Source: Hyalangium gracile (GTDB taxonomy: Bacteria; Myxococcota; Myxococcia; Myxococcales; Myxococcaceae). Taken from it: a stretch of DNA of 64,000 nt. Both the position numbers and the translations under genes were made by a program. The notes beneath the pieces were generated by a model. The model saw nothing but the letters and a program-made list of their open reading frames with translations. It did not search any database and had not been told where the DNA came from. The stretch covers positions 85,905 to 149,904 of the forward strand of contig NZ_JAHXBG010000027.1 of NCBI RefSeq assembly GCF_020103725.1, written 5' to 3'. Shown piece after piece: positions 34,113 to 43,929 of this stretch. How positions within the stretch are numbered: the stretch's first letter is position 1; each line of letters begins with the position of its first letter.

Positions 34113-36653
34113 ATGTCTTCCCCGTCCTCTCCTGACTTCCAGCAGCTCTTCGAGAAGTGTCCGGGCCTGTACCTGATCGCCCTGCCGGACGCGGACTTCA
34201 CCCTGGTCGCGGTGAGTGATGCCTACCTGAGCGCCACGATGGCGACTCGCGAGGGCATCCTCGGCCGGCCCCTCTTCGAGGTGTTCCCCGACAACCCGGC
34301 GGACCCCAGCGCAACGGGCGTGCGCAACCTGCGCGCCTCGCTCGAGCGGGCGCGGGCCACCCGCTCGGCTGACACCATGGCCGTGCAGAAGTACGACATC
34401 CGGCGTCCCGCGGCCGAAGGGGGCGGTTTCGAGGAGCGGTATTGGAGCCCCATCAACCTCCCCGTCCTGTCTCCCGAGGGCGCGGTGCGCTACCTCCTCC
34501 ACCGCGTGGAGGACGTGACGGACTCCGTGCGCCTGGCCCGCCGGGGCGACGACGAGCGAGAGCGCACGACGGCCCTCCAGAGCCGGAACCTGGAGGTGGA
34601 GTTGCCGCGCCGGAGTCAGGAGCTCCAGACCGCCAACCAGGAGCTGCGTGAGGCGCTGCGGGCGCGCGACGAGGCGCTGGCCCAAGCCTCCCAGGCCCGC
34701 GCGGAGGCCGAGCGTCAGCGCGCCTGGCTCCATTCGCTGTTCATGCAGGCACCCACGGCCATCGCCATCTTCCGGGGGCCTCGGTACATCATCGAGCTGG
34801 CCAGTCACCTGATGTGCCGCATCTGGGGCCGCCACCCCGAGCAGGTGCTCGGCAAGCCCCTCTTCGAAGCGCTGCCCGAGGCCGCGGACCAGGGATTCGA
34901 GGAGCTGCTCGATGGGGTGCTCGCCACCGGAGAGCCCTACGTTGGAAGGGAGCTTCCCGCGAGGCTGGCCCGCCTGGAAGGAGGTGCCCTCGAGGACGTG
35001 CTCTTCAACTTCGTCTACGAGCCCATGCGCGACAGCCAGGGGCACGTGGAGGGCGTCATCGCCGTCGCCTCGGACGTGACCGAGCAGGTGCGGGCGCGAC
35101 GGCAGACGGAGGCGCTCGCCGCCGAGGAGCTCCGCACCGCCGAGGAGCGGCTGCGCCTGGCCACGGAGGCCATGGGGCTGGGAACGTGGGACATGAACCT
35201 CACCACGGACACTCTGGTGTGCGACGAGCGCATGTGCGCTCTCTTCGGGCTGCCAGCGAGCGCCCCCGTCCTCGTGGCTCCTTCCACCCTGTTCTCACGC
35301 GTCCATCCCGAGGATTGCGAGCACCTGGAGCGGCTCACACGGGAGGCATTGGCACCTGGCGGCACGGGTGGCTTCGCATGCGAGTGCCGTGTCGCCCCCG
35401 GAGAGGGCCAGGAGGAGCGGTGGGTCTGCATGCAGGGCCGGGTTCACCTCGACGCGACGGGGCGTCCCGTGCGCTTCCTGGGCACGGGCCAGGACATCAC
35501 CGGGCGCAAGCGCGCCGCGGCGCAGCTGGCGCGCAACACGGCCATTCTCCAGGCCATACTCCAGAGCATTCCGGATGCCCTGTACGTGGGCGATGCCACC
35601 GGCATCAAGCAGGCCAACGCCGCGGCCTTGGAGATGCTGGGGTTCGGCTCGCTGGAGGAGCTGAACCAGAACGTCGCGCTCCTGGGGGAGCGTCTTCAAA
35701 ACCGCTCCATCGAGGACGGCCACCGGCTCACGCTGGAGGAGGAGCCGTTCATGCGGGCCTTTCACGGGCAGCCGACCGTTCAAGAGGTGCGCACCCGCCA
35801 CCTCGTGACGGGCAGGGAGCTGGTGGTGCGCTGCGCCGCCGCCCCCGTCCGTGTCGGGGACGAAATCGTGGGAGCCGTCGCCGTCAACACCGACGTGACC
35901 GAGCGCAAGCAGGCCGAGGCGGAGCTGCAGCAGGCCGCGGAGTTCCGCGAGCGCTTCATCGGCATCGTCTCCCATGATCTGCGCAACCCGCTCAACGCCA
36001 TCCTCCTCTCCGCCAACGCGCTGATGCGCTCCGACTGCGTGCTCCAGCAGCACTTGAAGAGCGTGCGGCGTATCGCCACCAGCGCCGAGCGCATGGGGCG
36101 GATGATCTCGGACCTGCTCGACTTCACGCGCGGAAGGCTGGGCGGAGGCATTCCCATCAGCTCCCGCCCGGCCCATCTGCGCTCCATCTGCCAGCAGGTG
36201 CTGGAGGAGCTGGGGGCCGGCAACGCCCAGCGGGAGCTGCGGCTGAGGACGCAAGGCGATCTCCGGGGCGAGTGGGACTCCGACCGGCTGGCCCAGCTGC
36301 TCGGCAACCTGGGCAAGAACGCGCTGGACTACAGCCCCGAGGACAGCCCGGTGGACTTCGTGGCGAGGGACGAGGGGGACACCGTGTGCGTGGAGGTCCA
36401 CAACGGAGGCCCCCCCATTCCGGAGGACCTGCTCCCGCACATCTTCGAGCCCTTCCGGCGGTCCACGGACGACGGCCATCCGACATCCGGGCTGGGCCTG
36501 GGCCTGTTCATCGTCCAGCAGATCGCCCGGGCGCACGGGGGCCGGGTCGAGGTGAGCTCCACCGAGGCGGAGGGGACCACCTTCGCCGTGCGGCTGCCGC
36601 GCTCCGCCCCCATCCCGGAAGCGCAGGCCCGCCCCATGGCGGCCGCGCGCTAG
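34113..36653 (+). CDS. Soluble multi-PAS sensor histidine kinase
   Basis: 846 residues from the ATG at 34113. Four PAS modules in series (about 10-140, 225-345, 370-490, 510-600), with coiled coil between the first two, precede HisKA (IVSHDLRNPLNAI near 617) and HATPase (NLGKNALDYS, GLGLGLFIVQQIA). There is no receiver and no membrane helix, so signals are likely intracellular redox, light or small ligands. No neighbouring regulator gene is evident. It converges with the PilZ kinase gene, 51 bases apart. Confidence 0.9.
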   Translation: MSSPSSPDFQQLFEKCPGLYLIALPDADFTLVAVSDAYLSATMATREGILGRPLFEVFPDNPADPSATGVRNLRASLERARATRSADTMAVQKYDIRRPAAEGGGFEERYWSPINLPVLSPEGAVRYLLHRVEDVTDSVRLARRGDDERERTTALQSRNLEVELPRRSQELQTANQELREALRARDEALAQASQARAEAERQRAWLHSLFMQAPTAIAIFRGPRYIIELASHLMCRIWGRHPEQVLGKPLFEALPEAADQGFEELLDGVLATGEPYVGRELPARLARLEGGALEDVLFNFVYEPMRDSQGHVEGVIAVASDVTEQVRARRQTEALAAEELRTAEERLRLATEAMGLGTWDMNLTTDTLVCDERMCALFGLPASAPVLVAPSTLFSRVHPEDCEHLERLTREALAPGGTGGFACECRVAPGEGQEERWVCMQGRVHLDATGRPVRFLGTGQDITGRKRAAAQLARNTAILQAILQSIPDALYVGDATGIKQANAAALEMLGFGSLEELNQNVALLGERLQNRSIEDGHRLTLEEEPFMRAFHGQPTVQEVRTRHLVTGRELVVRCAAAPVRVGDEIVGAVAVNTDVTERKQAEAELQQAAEFRERFIGIVSHDLRNPLNAILLSANALMRSDCVLQQHLKSVRRIATSAERMGRMISDLLDFTRGRLGGGIPISSRPAHLRSICQQVLEELGAGNAQRELRLRTQGDLRGEWDSDRLAQLLGNLGKNALDYSPEDSPVDFVARDEGDTVCVEVHNGGPPIPEDLLPHIFEPFRRSTDDGHPTSGLGLGLFIVQQIARAHGGRVEVSSTEAEGTTFAVRLPRSAPIPEAQARPMAAAR

Positions 36654-36704
36654 GCCGTCCGGTCCGAGGGCCTGGGCGACGGCCCGGCTCCTGGCGCGAA
36701 GCGC

Positions 36705-38588
36705 TCAGCGCCCCATCGCTTCCGAGGAAGGCGGCGTGCTGCGCAGCCGGGCCCGCACCGTGCGCCAGCGCTTGAGCGCCTCCAGGTGGAGCGGATCCAC
36801 CCGCAGCGCCGCCTCGTACGAGCGCAACGCCTCCGCGAGCTTGCCCTGCGCGGCGAACGCATCCCCCGTGGCCAGGTGCAGCGTCGCGTGCCCCTCCGGC
36901 ACGCGGTTGCGCGCCAGGAAGCGCCGGCGGCACTCCTCCAGCGCCGTCACCGTCAGCCCCGCCGACAGGCACCGCTGCACGCCCTCCAGGTTGCGCAGCT
37001 CCGCGTCATACTCCGCCCGGCGCTCCGGGTGACTCAGCACCTGGAACGCCTCCGCCACACGCTCCAGCGCTCGCTCCGCCCGCGCCCGCTGGCTCGGAGC
37101 CAGCGTCAGCTTCAGCAGCGGCTCGAGCGCCAGCCGCGCCTCGCGCGCGCTCACCCGCACCGTGTCGAAGTCCGCGTCCCACGTCGTCCCCAGCACCCGG
37201 TAGTGGTCCCCCAGCAGCCGTCCCCCGAAGCGCTGCAGCACCGCCTCCGCCCGCTCGTCCTCCCGAACGTTGCTCACCGGTGGCGTCTGTGGCGCCACCC
37301 GCTCGCCCGCCAGCAGCTTCTCGAAGGCCTCCTGGAAGCCCGGCGCCGTGTCTCGCAGCTGCACCCCGAAGCCCGGCGTCATGTGCCACTGATGCGCCTG
37401 CTCCGGAGACACGTGCCGCACCACCTGCCCCGTGCACGCCAGCTCTCCCCCCGGCAGCCGCAGCAGCAGCCCCACGTCCACCAGCAGCGGTGGAGGCGGC
37501 GACTGCGTGTGCAGGAACAGCCCCGTGCGCCCCACCCGCTCGCAGCGCAGCTCCGCCGACACCGGCTCGCCGCTCACCCGCACCCGCGCCGTGAAGGACG
37601 GCGGCGGCTCCCGCTTCGGCGCCAGCGCCCCTCGCAGCGCCTCCCGCAGCTCCCCGGCCGAGGCGAAGCGATCCTCCGGCCGCTTGGCCATCGCCCGCGC
37701 CAGCACCTGGGAGAGCGCTCGCGGCACCTGGGGCCGCACCTCGTGCGCCAGGCGCGGCGCCTTCAGCAGGTGCGCCATCAGCACCTCCGCCGGATGGTTC
37801 CCCGTGAAGGGCATCCGCCCCGTCACCAGGAAGTAGCCCATCACCCCCACCGCGTACAGGTCCGTGCGCGCGTCCACCGGCAGGCCGCCGCACTGCTCGG
37901 GCGACATGAACTCCGGCGTGCCCAGCACCGCCCCATCCTGCGTGGGCGTCATCCCCGTCGGGTACGTCAGCAGCTTGGCGATGCCGAAATCCAGCAGCTT
38001 CACCCGGTGCTTGCCGTGGCTGCCCGGCACCAGGAACACGTTGGCCGGCTTGAGGTCCCGGTGCACCACGCCGTGCGCGTGCGCCGCCCCCAGCGCGTCA
38101 CACACCTGCGAGAGCAGATCCACCGCCAGCGCCAGCTCCAGCGGCCCCTGCGCGAACGAGGCCAGGCTCTGCCCCTCCAGGTGCTCCATCACCAGGTACG
38201 GGCGCCCCTCCCGCATGTCCAGGTCATAGAGCGTGACGACGTTCTCGTGCTGGATCAGCGTCAGCGTGCGCGCCTCGGAGAGGAAGCGGGACACCAGCCG
38301 TCTGTCCCTCGCCAGGTGCGCGTGCAGCACCTTCACCGCCACGCGCTTCTGGATGAGCGCATGCTCGGCCAGCCACACCGTGCCCATGCCGCCGCGCCCC
38401 AGCTCGCGCACCACCTGGAAGCTGCCGAACTTCTGCCCGACGAAGGAGTCCCCCTCCTCCGCCAGCTCCGGGACCGGGCTCGGCGCGCGGCGCGGCTCCA
38501 CCGCCCCACCGCTCTGACGGATGAGCGTCGGGCACTCGGCCTCGAGGTGCGGACTCGCGCAGTTGCAGACGGACGGGGACGCTTGCAA
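36705..38588 (-). CDS. Ser/Thr kinase fused to PilZ, degenerate J-like and TPR domains
   Basis: 627 residues. After an N-terminal Cys-containing segment (CNCASPHLEAEC) comes a full Hanks kinase (about 52-315): LGRGGMGTVWLAE, VAVKVLHA, HRDLKPANV, LLDFGIAK, GTPEFMSPEQ. A PilZ-type beta-barrel follows (about 325-440; FLHTQSPPPPLLVDVGLLLRL), a candidate c-di-GMP or adaptor domain. A J-domain-like helix set (about 465-545) has HYRVLG and AFQVLSHPERRAEYD but no HPD tripeptide between helices II and III. A TPR pair closes the protein (ALRSYEAALRVDPLHLEAL). It may link c-di-GMP level or protein folding state to phosphorylation (inference). Confidence 0.87.
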   Translation of the reverse strand: MQASPSVCNCASPHLEAECPTLIRQSGGAVEPRRAPSPVPELAEEGDSFVGQKFGSFQVVRELGRGGMGTVWLAEHALIQKRVAVKVLHAHLARDRRLVSRFLSEARTLTLIQHENVVTLYDLDMREGRPYLVMEHLEGQSLASFAQGPLELALAVDLLSQVCDALGAAHAHGVVHRDLKPANVFLVPGSHGKHRVKLLDFGIAKLLTYPTGMTPTQDGAVLGTPEFMSPEQCGGLPVDARTDLYAVGVMGYFLVTGRMPFTGNHPAEVLMAHLLKAPRLAHEVRPQVPRALSQVLARAMAKRPEDRFASAGELREALRGALAPKREPPPSFTARVRVSGEPVSAELRCERVGRTGLFLHTQSPPPPLLVDVGLLLRLPGGELACTGQVVRHVSPEQAHQWHMTPGFGVQLRDTAPGFQEAFEKLLAGERVAPQTPPVSNVREDERAEAVLQRFGGRLLGDHYRVLGTTWDADFDTVRVSAREARLALEPLLKLTLAPSQRARAERALERVAEAFQVLSHPERRAEYDAELRNLEGVQRCLSAGLTVTALEECRRRFLARNRVPEGHATLHLATGDAFAAQGKLAEALRSYEAALRVDPLHLEALKRWRTVRARLRSTPPSSEAMGR

Positions 38589-38859
38589 GGCAGGGTTCCG
38601 GGGCGACGCGGAGGGTCAATGTCCGGGCCCACCCACACCCGAACATGTGCACCCGATGCGACAACCGTGCCGACCCCGGCTCACACCTACCCATCACTGC
38701 AAGTGCCCCACAAGCGGCTGATCGGATTCAGATTTCGGACACTGTCCTGAATCGCTCTCCTCCCGCGGGGCAGGGAGCCATGACGGCAGCCGGTAGGAAT
38801 TCCAGCCCCACCTTGGGAAGAATTTTCAGTCTTCCGGCCGGGCCGCCCGCACGCGCGCC

Positions 38860-41064
38860 TCAGTGCACGGCCTGCCCCAGCAGCGCGGCGACGGCCGAGA
38901 CGAGCTCCTCGGAGACCAGGAGGTTGCCCTTGGCCTCCGCCAGGTCCGGCACCCGCACCGTGTCCTCCGCGCCGGGCAGGCCCTCCTGACGGGCTGGCCG
39001 CAGCGGCAGGCGGACGGTGAAGGTGGAGCCCAGGCCGGGCCCCTCGCTCGCCACCTCCACCGAGCCTCCATGCAGCTCCACCAGGTGCCGCACGATGGCC
39101 AGCCCCAGCCCCAGGCCGCCCTGCTCCCGGCCGATCTCTCCCTGGCGGAAGCGCTCGAAGACGTGGGGCAGCAGCTCGCGAGGGATGCCCTTGCCCGTGT
39201 CGCGCACCACCACCTCCACCGTGGCGCCGCGGGGGTGAGCGCTCAGCGCCACGCACCCGCCGCTGTCGGTGAACTTGATGGCGTTGGTGAGCAGGTTCCA
39301 CAGCACCTGCTGCAGCCGCGTGGGGTCCGCCATCACCGTCTCGCTCAGCGGCCCCAGGTCGGCCATGAGCCGCACCCCGCGCATCTCCGCCGTGGGCCGC
39401 ACGCTCTCCAGCGCCGCCTCCACCACCTCGCGCAGCGCCACCTCCTTCAGGTTCAGCAGCAGCTTGCCGCTGGTGATGCGCGAGACGTCCAGCAGATCCT
39501 CCACCAGCTGGCGCTGCACCCGGGCGTTGCGCTCGATGATGGCCAGGCCGCGGCGCCGGCCGTGCTCGTCCAGGTCGTCCCGCTTGAGCAGCATCTGCGT
39601 CCACCCGAGGATGGACGTCAGCGGCGTGCGCAGCTCGTGCGAGAGCGTGGCGAGGAACTCGTCCTTGAGGCGGTTGGCCTCCTGGGCCGCGCGCTGGGCG
39701 CGCTGGGCCTCGCCGTAGAGCAGCGCGTTGTCCATGGCCACCGCGGCGCGCCGGCCCAGCTCCTCGGCCAGGGCCAGGTCCCTGGCGTCATAGCGGTGGC
39801 GCTTGCTGGCGATGACGAAGGTGAGCACGCCGAAGTTCCGCTCGCGCGCGCGCATGGGCACGTGGATGCAGGAAGAGAAGCCCACCTCGCGCAGCAGCGC
39901 CGCGTGCTCGGCGTCCGTGGCCAGCCGCTGCAGCAGCGAGTCCGGCACGTCCAGCAGCAGCTCGGGCGTGCCGGAGTCCAGCACCCGCCCCACCCCGGAC
40001 GGGCTGCCCTGCCGCGGCGGGAAGCGCCGGTGCAGCTCCAGCAGCCGCTCGGCCTTGCCGCCCTCCACGTGCGCCACCGCCACGCGCGTCAGCCGCGCGC
40101 CGGGCCGGTCCTCCTCCAGCACGTCCACCGTGCACCAGTCCGCGAAGCGCGGCACCACCAGCTGCGCCAGGCGCGTGAGCGTGGCGTGGTAGTCCAGCGA
40201 GGAGGACAGCATCACGCTGGCGTGGGACAGCAGCTGGGAGACAAGGTGGCTGCGCCGCTCGTCGTCGATGTCCGTCGCCGTGCACAGGAAGCCCCGGCAC
40301 CGGTGGCCCGCGCAGGGCAGCGGCGTCACCCGCAGCCGGTACCAGCGCCAGGAGTCCTCGCTGCCCATGCGGTGCTGGGCCTCCCACGGCTGCCCGGAGC
40401 GCAGCGCCTCGCGCCACCCGGCCTCCACCACCGCCCGCTCATCCGGGTGGAGGCCCTCCAGGAAGCTGGCGCGCGGCGCGCCCGACACCCGGCCCCCCAT
40501 CAGCTTCTCCCAGGCCGGGTTGCACCAGGCCTCCTCCTCATCCGTCCGCGAGGCCCACACCGCCTGCGGCATGGCCTCCAGGATGGCGCGCGCGTTCGCC
40601 TCGCTCTGGCGCAGCAGCAGCTCGCGCTCCTGCTCGCGCAGCCGCGCCTCGCGCCGGCGCAGCTGCTCCTGCCGCTGGTGCAGATCCACGAAGACGCCCA
40701 CCTTGGCGCGCAGCACGTCCGGATCCAGCGGCTTGAGCAGGTAGTCCACCGCGCCCTGTGAGTAGCCCCTCAGCATCTGCCGCTCGTCGCGGTGGATGGC
40801 CGTGAGGAACAGCAGCGGCACGTGGCGGCTGCGCTCCTGGGACTTGATGAGGCGCGCCGTCTGGTAGCCGTCCAGCTCCGGCATCTGCACGTCCAGGAGG
40901 ATGACGGCGAAGTCCTCCTCGGAGATGCGCTTGAGCGCCTCCGTGCCGGAGCGCGCCCGCACCAGCCGCTGCCCCAGCGGCTCGAGGGCGGCCTCCAGGG
41001 CCACCAGGTTCGCCGGGTGGTCATCCACCAGGAGGATGCTCGCGACTGGAAGTTCTTCCATCAT
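38860..41064 (-). CDS. Hybrid sensor kinase REC-PAS-GAF-HisKA-HATPase
   Basis: 734 residues. An N-terminal receiver (LLVDDHPAN, LLDVQMPELDG, DYLLKPLDP) is followed by a coiled-coil signalling helix (about 125-155), a PAS domain (155-270), GAF (290-440), HisKA ([15 protein letters not shown]) and HATPase (NLLTNAIKFTDSG, GLGLGLAIVRHL). A receiver at the front lets another kinase tune this one's activity. The same receiver-plus-helix start is seen in the kinase at 42253. Same strand as the PilZ kinase, 271 bases upstream of it. Confidence 0.92.
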   Translation of the reverse strand: MMEELPVASILLVDDHPANLVALEAALEPLGQRLVRARSGTEALKRISEEDFAVILLDVQMPELDGYQTARLIKSQERSRHVPLLFLTAIHRDERQMLRGYSQGAVDYLLKPLDPDVLRAKVGVFVDLHQRQEQLRRREARLREQERELLLRQSEANARAILEAMPQAVWASRTDEEEAWCNPAWEKLMGGRVSGAPRASFLEGLHPDERAVVEAGWREALRSGQPWEAQHRMGSEDSWRWYRLRVTPLPCAGHRCRGFLCTATDIDDERRSHLVSQLLSHASVMLSSSLDYHATLTRLAQLVVPRFADWCTVDVLEEDRPGARLTRVAVAHVEGGKAERLLELHRRFPPRQGSPSGVGRVLDSGTPELLLDVPDSLLQRLATDAEHAALLREVGFSSCIHVPMRARERNFGVLTFVIASKRHRYDARDLALAEELGRRAAVAMDNALLYGEAQRAQRAAQEANRLKDEFLATLSHELRTPLTSILGWTQMLLKRDDLDEHGRRRGLAIIERNARVQRQLVEDLLDVSRITSGKLLLNLKEVALREVVEAALESVRPTAEMRGVRLMADLGPLSETVMADPTRLQQVLWNLLTNAIKFTDSGGCVALSAHPRGATVEVVVRDTGKGIPRELLPHVFERFRQGEIGREQGGLGLGLAIVRHLVELHGGSVEVASEGPGLGSTFTVRLPLRPARQEGLPGAEDTVRVPDLAEAKGNLLVSEELVSAVAALLGQAVH

Positions 41065-41249
41065 GTCGGATACTCCCCACCCGCGGAGCGCACGGCTCTG
41101 ACGACATGCGGATTGCGACTCAAACCGGCAAGTGGATCGCCCTCCGGTCCGGCGCGAATTCGCCTCCTTTCCACCCTGGTGGCAGACGAACAGGTAGGCA
41201 GCCCTGCGGAACAGGGCGCGCGAACTGTCGACTCCGCGTCACCGAGGTG

Positions 41250-41522
41250 TCAGGAGCTGCTACCGCGCCCTGCCCGGTTCTTGTCCCAGATGGCGTAGAG
41301 GATGAGCAGGAAGGACACCAGTCGGATGACGTAGACGTAGTGGCGCCGCTCGTCGTCCACGTCGAGCAGGGTGAGGGCCAGCCAGTTGCAGCCCATCACC
41401 ACGAAGGCGAGCGAGAAGAAGGCGAAGAGCCTGTCGCGCGAGGCCCGCCAGAAGCGCAGGAAGAACAGGGCGCACGCCAGGCAGGCCATCACCAGCGCGC
41501 CGTTGATCATGGGCTTGAGCAT
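41250..41522 (-). CDS. DUF5985-like small membrane protein (second copy)
   Basis: 90 residues, starting MLKPMINGALVMACLACALFF, with three hydrophobic helices and the inter-helix FWRASRDRLFAFFSLAF. It resembles the gene just upstream in size and helix spacing (R.RDRL..F/WS pattern). It is the third gene of an operon with a winged-helix regulator. Function unknown. Confidence 0.7.
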   Translation of the reverse strand: MLKPMINGALVMACLACALFFLRFWRASRDRLFAFFSLAFVVMGCNWLALTLLDVDDERRHYVYVIRLVSFLLILYAIWDKNRAGRGSSS

Positions 41523-41536
41523 CGCCGGCTCCTCTC

Positions 41537-41794
41537 CTACTGCGCGTCCCAGATGAGGCCGTAGAGCAGCGTGGCGATGCCCAGCAGCGCCAGGGAGCTG
41601 CGCAAGAGCGACAGGTCCACTCCCTGGACGACCACCAGGTCCACGAAGAGCACCATGTTGCTGATGGCCAGGGCCATGAAGCACAGCCCGCTCCACAGCA
41701 GCAGGCGCGAGCGCGAGCGGCCATACCCGCGCAGCAGCAGCACCGCGCACGCCACGCTCGTCAATGCACAGAGGATGTAGACCGCCTCAGCCAT
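41537..41794 (-). CDS. DUF5985 family small membrane protein
   Basis: 85 residues, three transmembrane helices: VYILCALTSVACAVLLLRGY, then the RSRSRLLLWSGLCF turn and ISNMVLFVDLVVV, closing with LLGIATLLYGLIW. It overlaps the regulator gene by 8 bases, so it is coupled to it. The family has no known activity; size and pairing suggest a hetero-oligomer with the downstream copy (inference). Confidence 0.75.
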   Translation of the reverse strand: MAEAVYILCALTSVACAVLLLRGYGRSRSRLLLWSGLCFMALAISNMVLFVDLVVVQGVDLSLLRSSLALLGIATLLYGLIWDAQ

Positions 41795-42188
41795 GGCCGT
41801 CGTCCTTGTCCCGCTTCAGCCGGAATGCGTCCGCGAACCCTCGCACCTTGTCGAGGGGCTTGGAGAAGATGAAGGAGATGACGCTCACCCGGCGCGTGCT
41901 GTAGGTGGCCTGCAGGTCGCCCACGTCCTGGGCGTCCTCGGAGCTGGCCGGGCCGTATCGGTAGATAGGAGGACTGCCGTCCTTCACCAGCAGCCGGCGC
42001 GCCGTCAGGTCCTCCAGGCGCGCCGTGGCGGACATCTCCGTGATGCGCAGCTCCTGGCTGACATCGCGGGCAGACCAGTCCCGCTCAGCACGCGCCCTCA
42101 GCAGGAGAAGGACTTCCAGCTTCTCGATGGAGTCGATGTGCGTCGCGATGAAGCGCTGGACCCGCGCGGGGATGACCGCGTCACTCAC
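41787..42188 (-). CDS. Winged-helix regulatory protein
   Basis: 133 residues from a GTG at 42188. The sequence LEVLLLLRARAERDWSARDV followed by RITEMSATARLEDLTARRLL fits a winged helix of the TrmB/MarR-like sort, and the C-terminus is basic and Lys/Arg rich. It heads the operon with two DUF5985 genes. An A/T-rich patch just upstream (42207-42234, which includes tttgctaaatcaactattctt) probably contains the promoter. Confidence 0.65.
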   Translation of the reverse strand: MSDAVIPARVQRFIATHIDSIEKLEVLLLLRARAERDWSARDVSQELRITEMSATARLEDLTARRLLVKDGSPPIYRYGPASSEDAQDVGDLQATYSTRRVSVISFIFSKPLDKVRGFADAFRLKRDKDDGHG

Positions 42189-42252
42189 AGGCCCAACTTG
42201 CCCATGATGTTTGCTAAATCAACTATTCTTTTGCGGGTACGGCCCAGGATGT

Positions 42253-43929
42253 TCACCCCTGGGCGGCCTTGCGCCACTCGGTCGCCTGGGGCTCTCGCGT
42301 CCAGGGCAGCTGCACGCGGAAGCTCGCTCCCTGGCCAGGGTGGCTCTCCACGGTGACGGAGCCGCCCAGGCCGGTGACGATCTCGTGGACGATCCACAGC
42401 CCCAGCCCGAAGCCGCTGTAGTTGTCATGGGGGACGGCGCGCTCGAAGCGCTCGAAGATGCGGTGCCGGTCCTGCTCGCGGATGCCGATGCCCTGGTCCC
42501 TCACCTCGAGCAGGGCGTGAGCGGCCTCCTCGCGGACGCTGAGCTCCACGGGGGCCCCGGCGCCGTACTTGAGGGCGTTGGTGAGCAGGTTGGTCACCAC
42601 CTGATCCACCCGGTTGCGGTCCCACTTTCCGACGACGGGGTTGTCGGCCCGCACCGTGAGCGGGCAGCCCGCGCGCGAGGCCTCCTCCCCGAAGCGCGAG
42701 GCCACCTCGCGCACCACCGCCGCCAGGTCCACCTCGGCCAGCTCGAAGTCCAGGCGGCCCGCTTTGATGCGGGAGATGTCCAGCAGGCTGTCCACCAGGT
42801 GGGCGAGCCGGCTCACGTTCTGCTCGAGCGTCTCCAGCTTCGCGACGTGCTGGGCCACGGGCACCGGCTCCTCGCCGCGTCGGAGCGCGGCGCGCAGGGC
42901 GCCCTGGATGTGGACCTTGAGCGAGGTGAGCGGTGTGCGCAGCTCGTGGCTGGCCATGGAGAGGAAGTCGTCTCGCACGCGCACCGCGCGCTGGAGGTTG
43001 CGCTCCGTCACCTGCAGGGCCGTCACGTCCAGCAGGGCCAGCAGCACCGTCTCCGGGCGGCCGTGCATGGGCGGCAGCCGGGTGGAGAAGGCCAGCGCCC
43101 CGCCCCGCCGCTCGCCCCGGCGCCACTCGACGGGCAGGCCGGAGAGCAGCTCGCCCCGGGCGGCGCGCGGTGCGGGCAGGGCCTCGTCGGGCAGGGCCTT
43201 GCCCTCGGCGTCGGTGAAGACCAGGTCCGAGTGCAGCCGCCGCGCCTCGCGGAAGAGCAGGGCGCCGTCGGCCAGCTCCTGCGCGGCGCGGTTGCTGAAG
43301 AGGATGTGGCCGGTGCCGGGCTCCAGCAGGGCCAGCGGACTGGGCAGCGCGGCCAGCACCGCCTCCAGCCACCGCTGCTGGTTGCGGCCCGTCTCCATCT
43401 CCTTGCGCAGCAGCTCCTCGCGCCACCGGGAGCGCTCCACCTCCAGGCGCTGGCGGGCCTCGGCCAGCTCCCGCTCGTGCTCGCGCCGCTCCGCCTCGCG
43501 CAGCGCCTCGGCCTGGCGGCGCAGCATCTCCGTCTTGCGGAACAGGTCCACGAAGACGCTCACCTTGGAGCGGAGGATGTCCGGCTCGTACGGCTTGAGC
43601 AGGTAGTCCACCGCGCCCACCGCGTAGGCGCGGAACTCGGGCACCTCGCCGCGCGAGAGGGCGGTGAGGAAGAGGATGGGCGTGTTGCGGCTCTTCTCGC
43701 GCTCGCGGATGAGCTGGGCCGTCTCGAAGCCGTCCATCTCCGGCATCACCACGTCCAGCAGCACCACCGCGAAGTCCTGGTGGAGCAGGTGGCGCAGCGC
43801 CTCTCGGCCGCTGCGGGCGGTGACGAGCTGCTGCCCCAGCGGGGCCAGCGTCGCCTCCAGCGCCATCAGCCCCTCGGGCTGATCGTCCACCAGCAGGATG
43901 GGGACCTTCTCCCGGGGCTGCGCGCTCAC
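42253..43929 (-). CDS. Hybrid sensor kinase REC-PAS-HisKA-HATPase, last gene of the poly-HAMP operon
   Basis: 558 residues from a GTG at 43929 that overlaps the CheB-like stop (GTGA). A receiver (LLVDDQPEG, LLDVVMPEMDG, DYLLKPYEP) leads to a long coiled coil, a PAS domain (about 185-290), HisKA ([15 protein letters not shown]) and HATPase (NLLTNALKYGAG, FGLGLWIVHEIV). The front receiver could be the target of the giant kinase that opens the operon, making a two-kinase cascade (inference). A longer upstream reading frame exists but overlaps the CheB-like gene. Confidence 0.9.
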   Translation of the reverse strand: MSAQPREKVPILLVDDQPEGLMALEATLAPLGQQLVTARSGREALRHLLHQDFAVVLLDVVMPEMDGFETAQLIREREKSRNTPILFLTALSRGEVPEFRAYAVGAVDYLLKPYEPDILRSKVSVFVDLFRKTEMLRRQAEALREAERREHERELAEARQRLEVERSRWREELLRKEMETGRNQQRWLEAVLAALPSPLALLEPGTGHILFSNRAAQELADGALLFREARRLHSDLVFTDAEGKALPDEALPAPRAARGELLSGLPVEWRRGERRGGALAFSTRLPPMHGRPETVLLALLDVTALQVTERNLQRAVRVRDDFLSMASHELRTPLTSLKVHIQGALRAALRRGEEPVPVAQHVAKLETLEQNVSRLAHLVDSLLDISRIKAGRLDFELAEVDLAAVVREVASRFGEEASRAGCPLTVRADNPVVGKWDRNRVDQVVTNLLTNALKYGAGAPVELSVREEAAHALLEVRDQGIGIREQDRHRIFERFERAVPHDNYSGFGLGLWIVHEIVTGLGGSVTVESHPGQGASFRVQLPWTREPQATEWRKAAQG

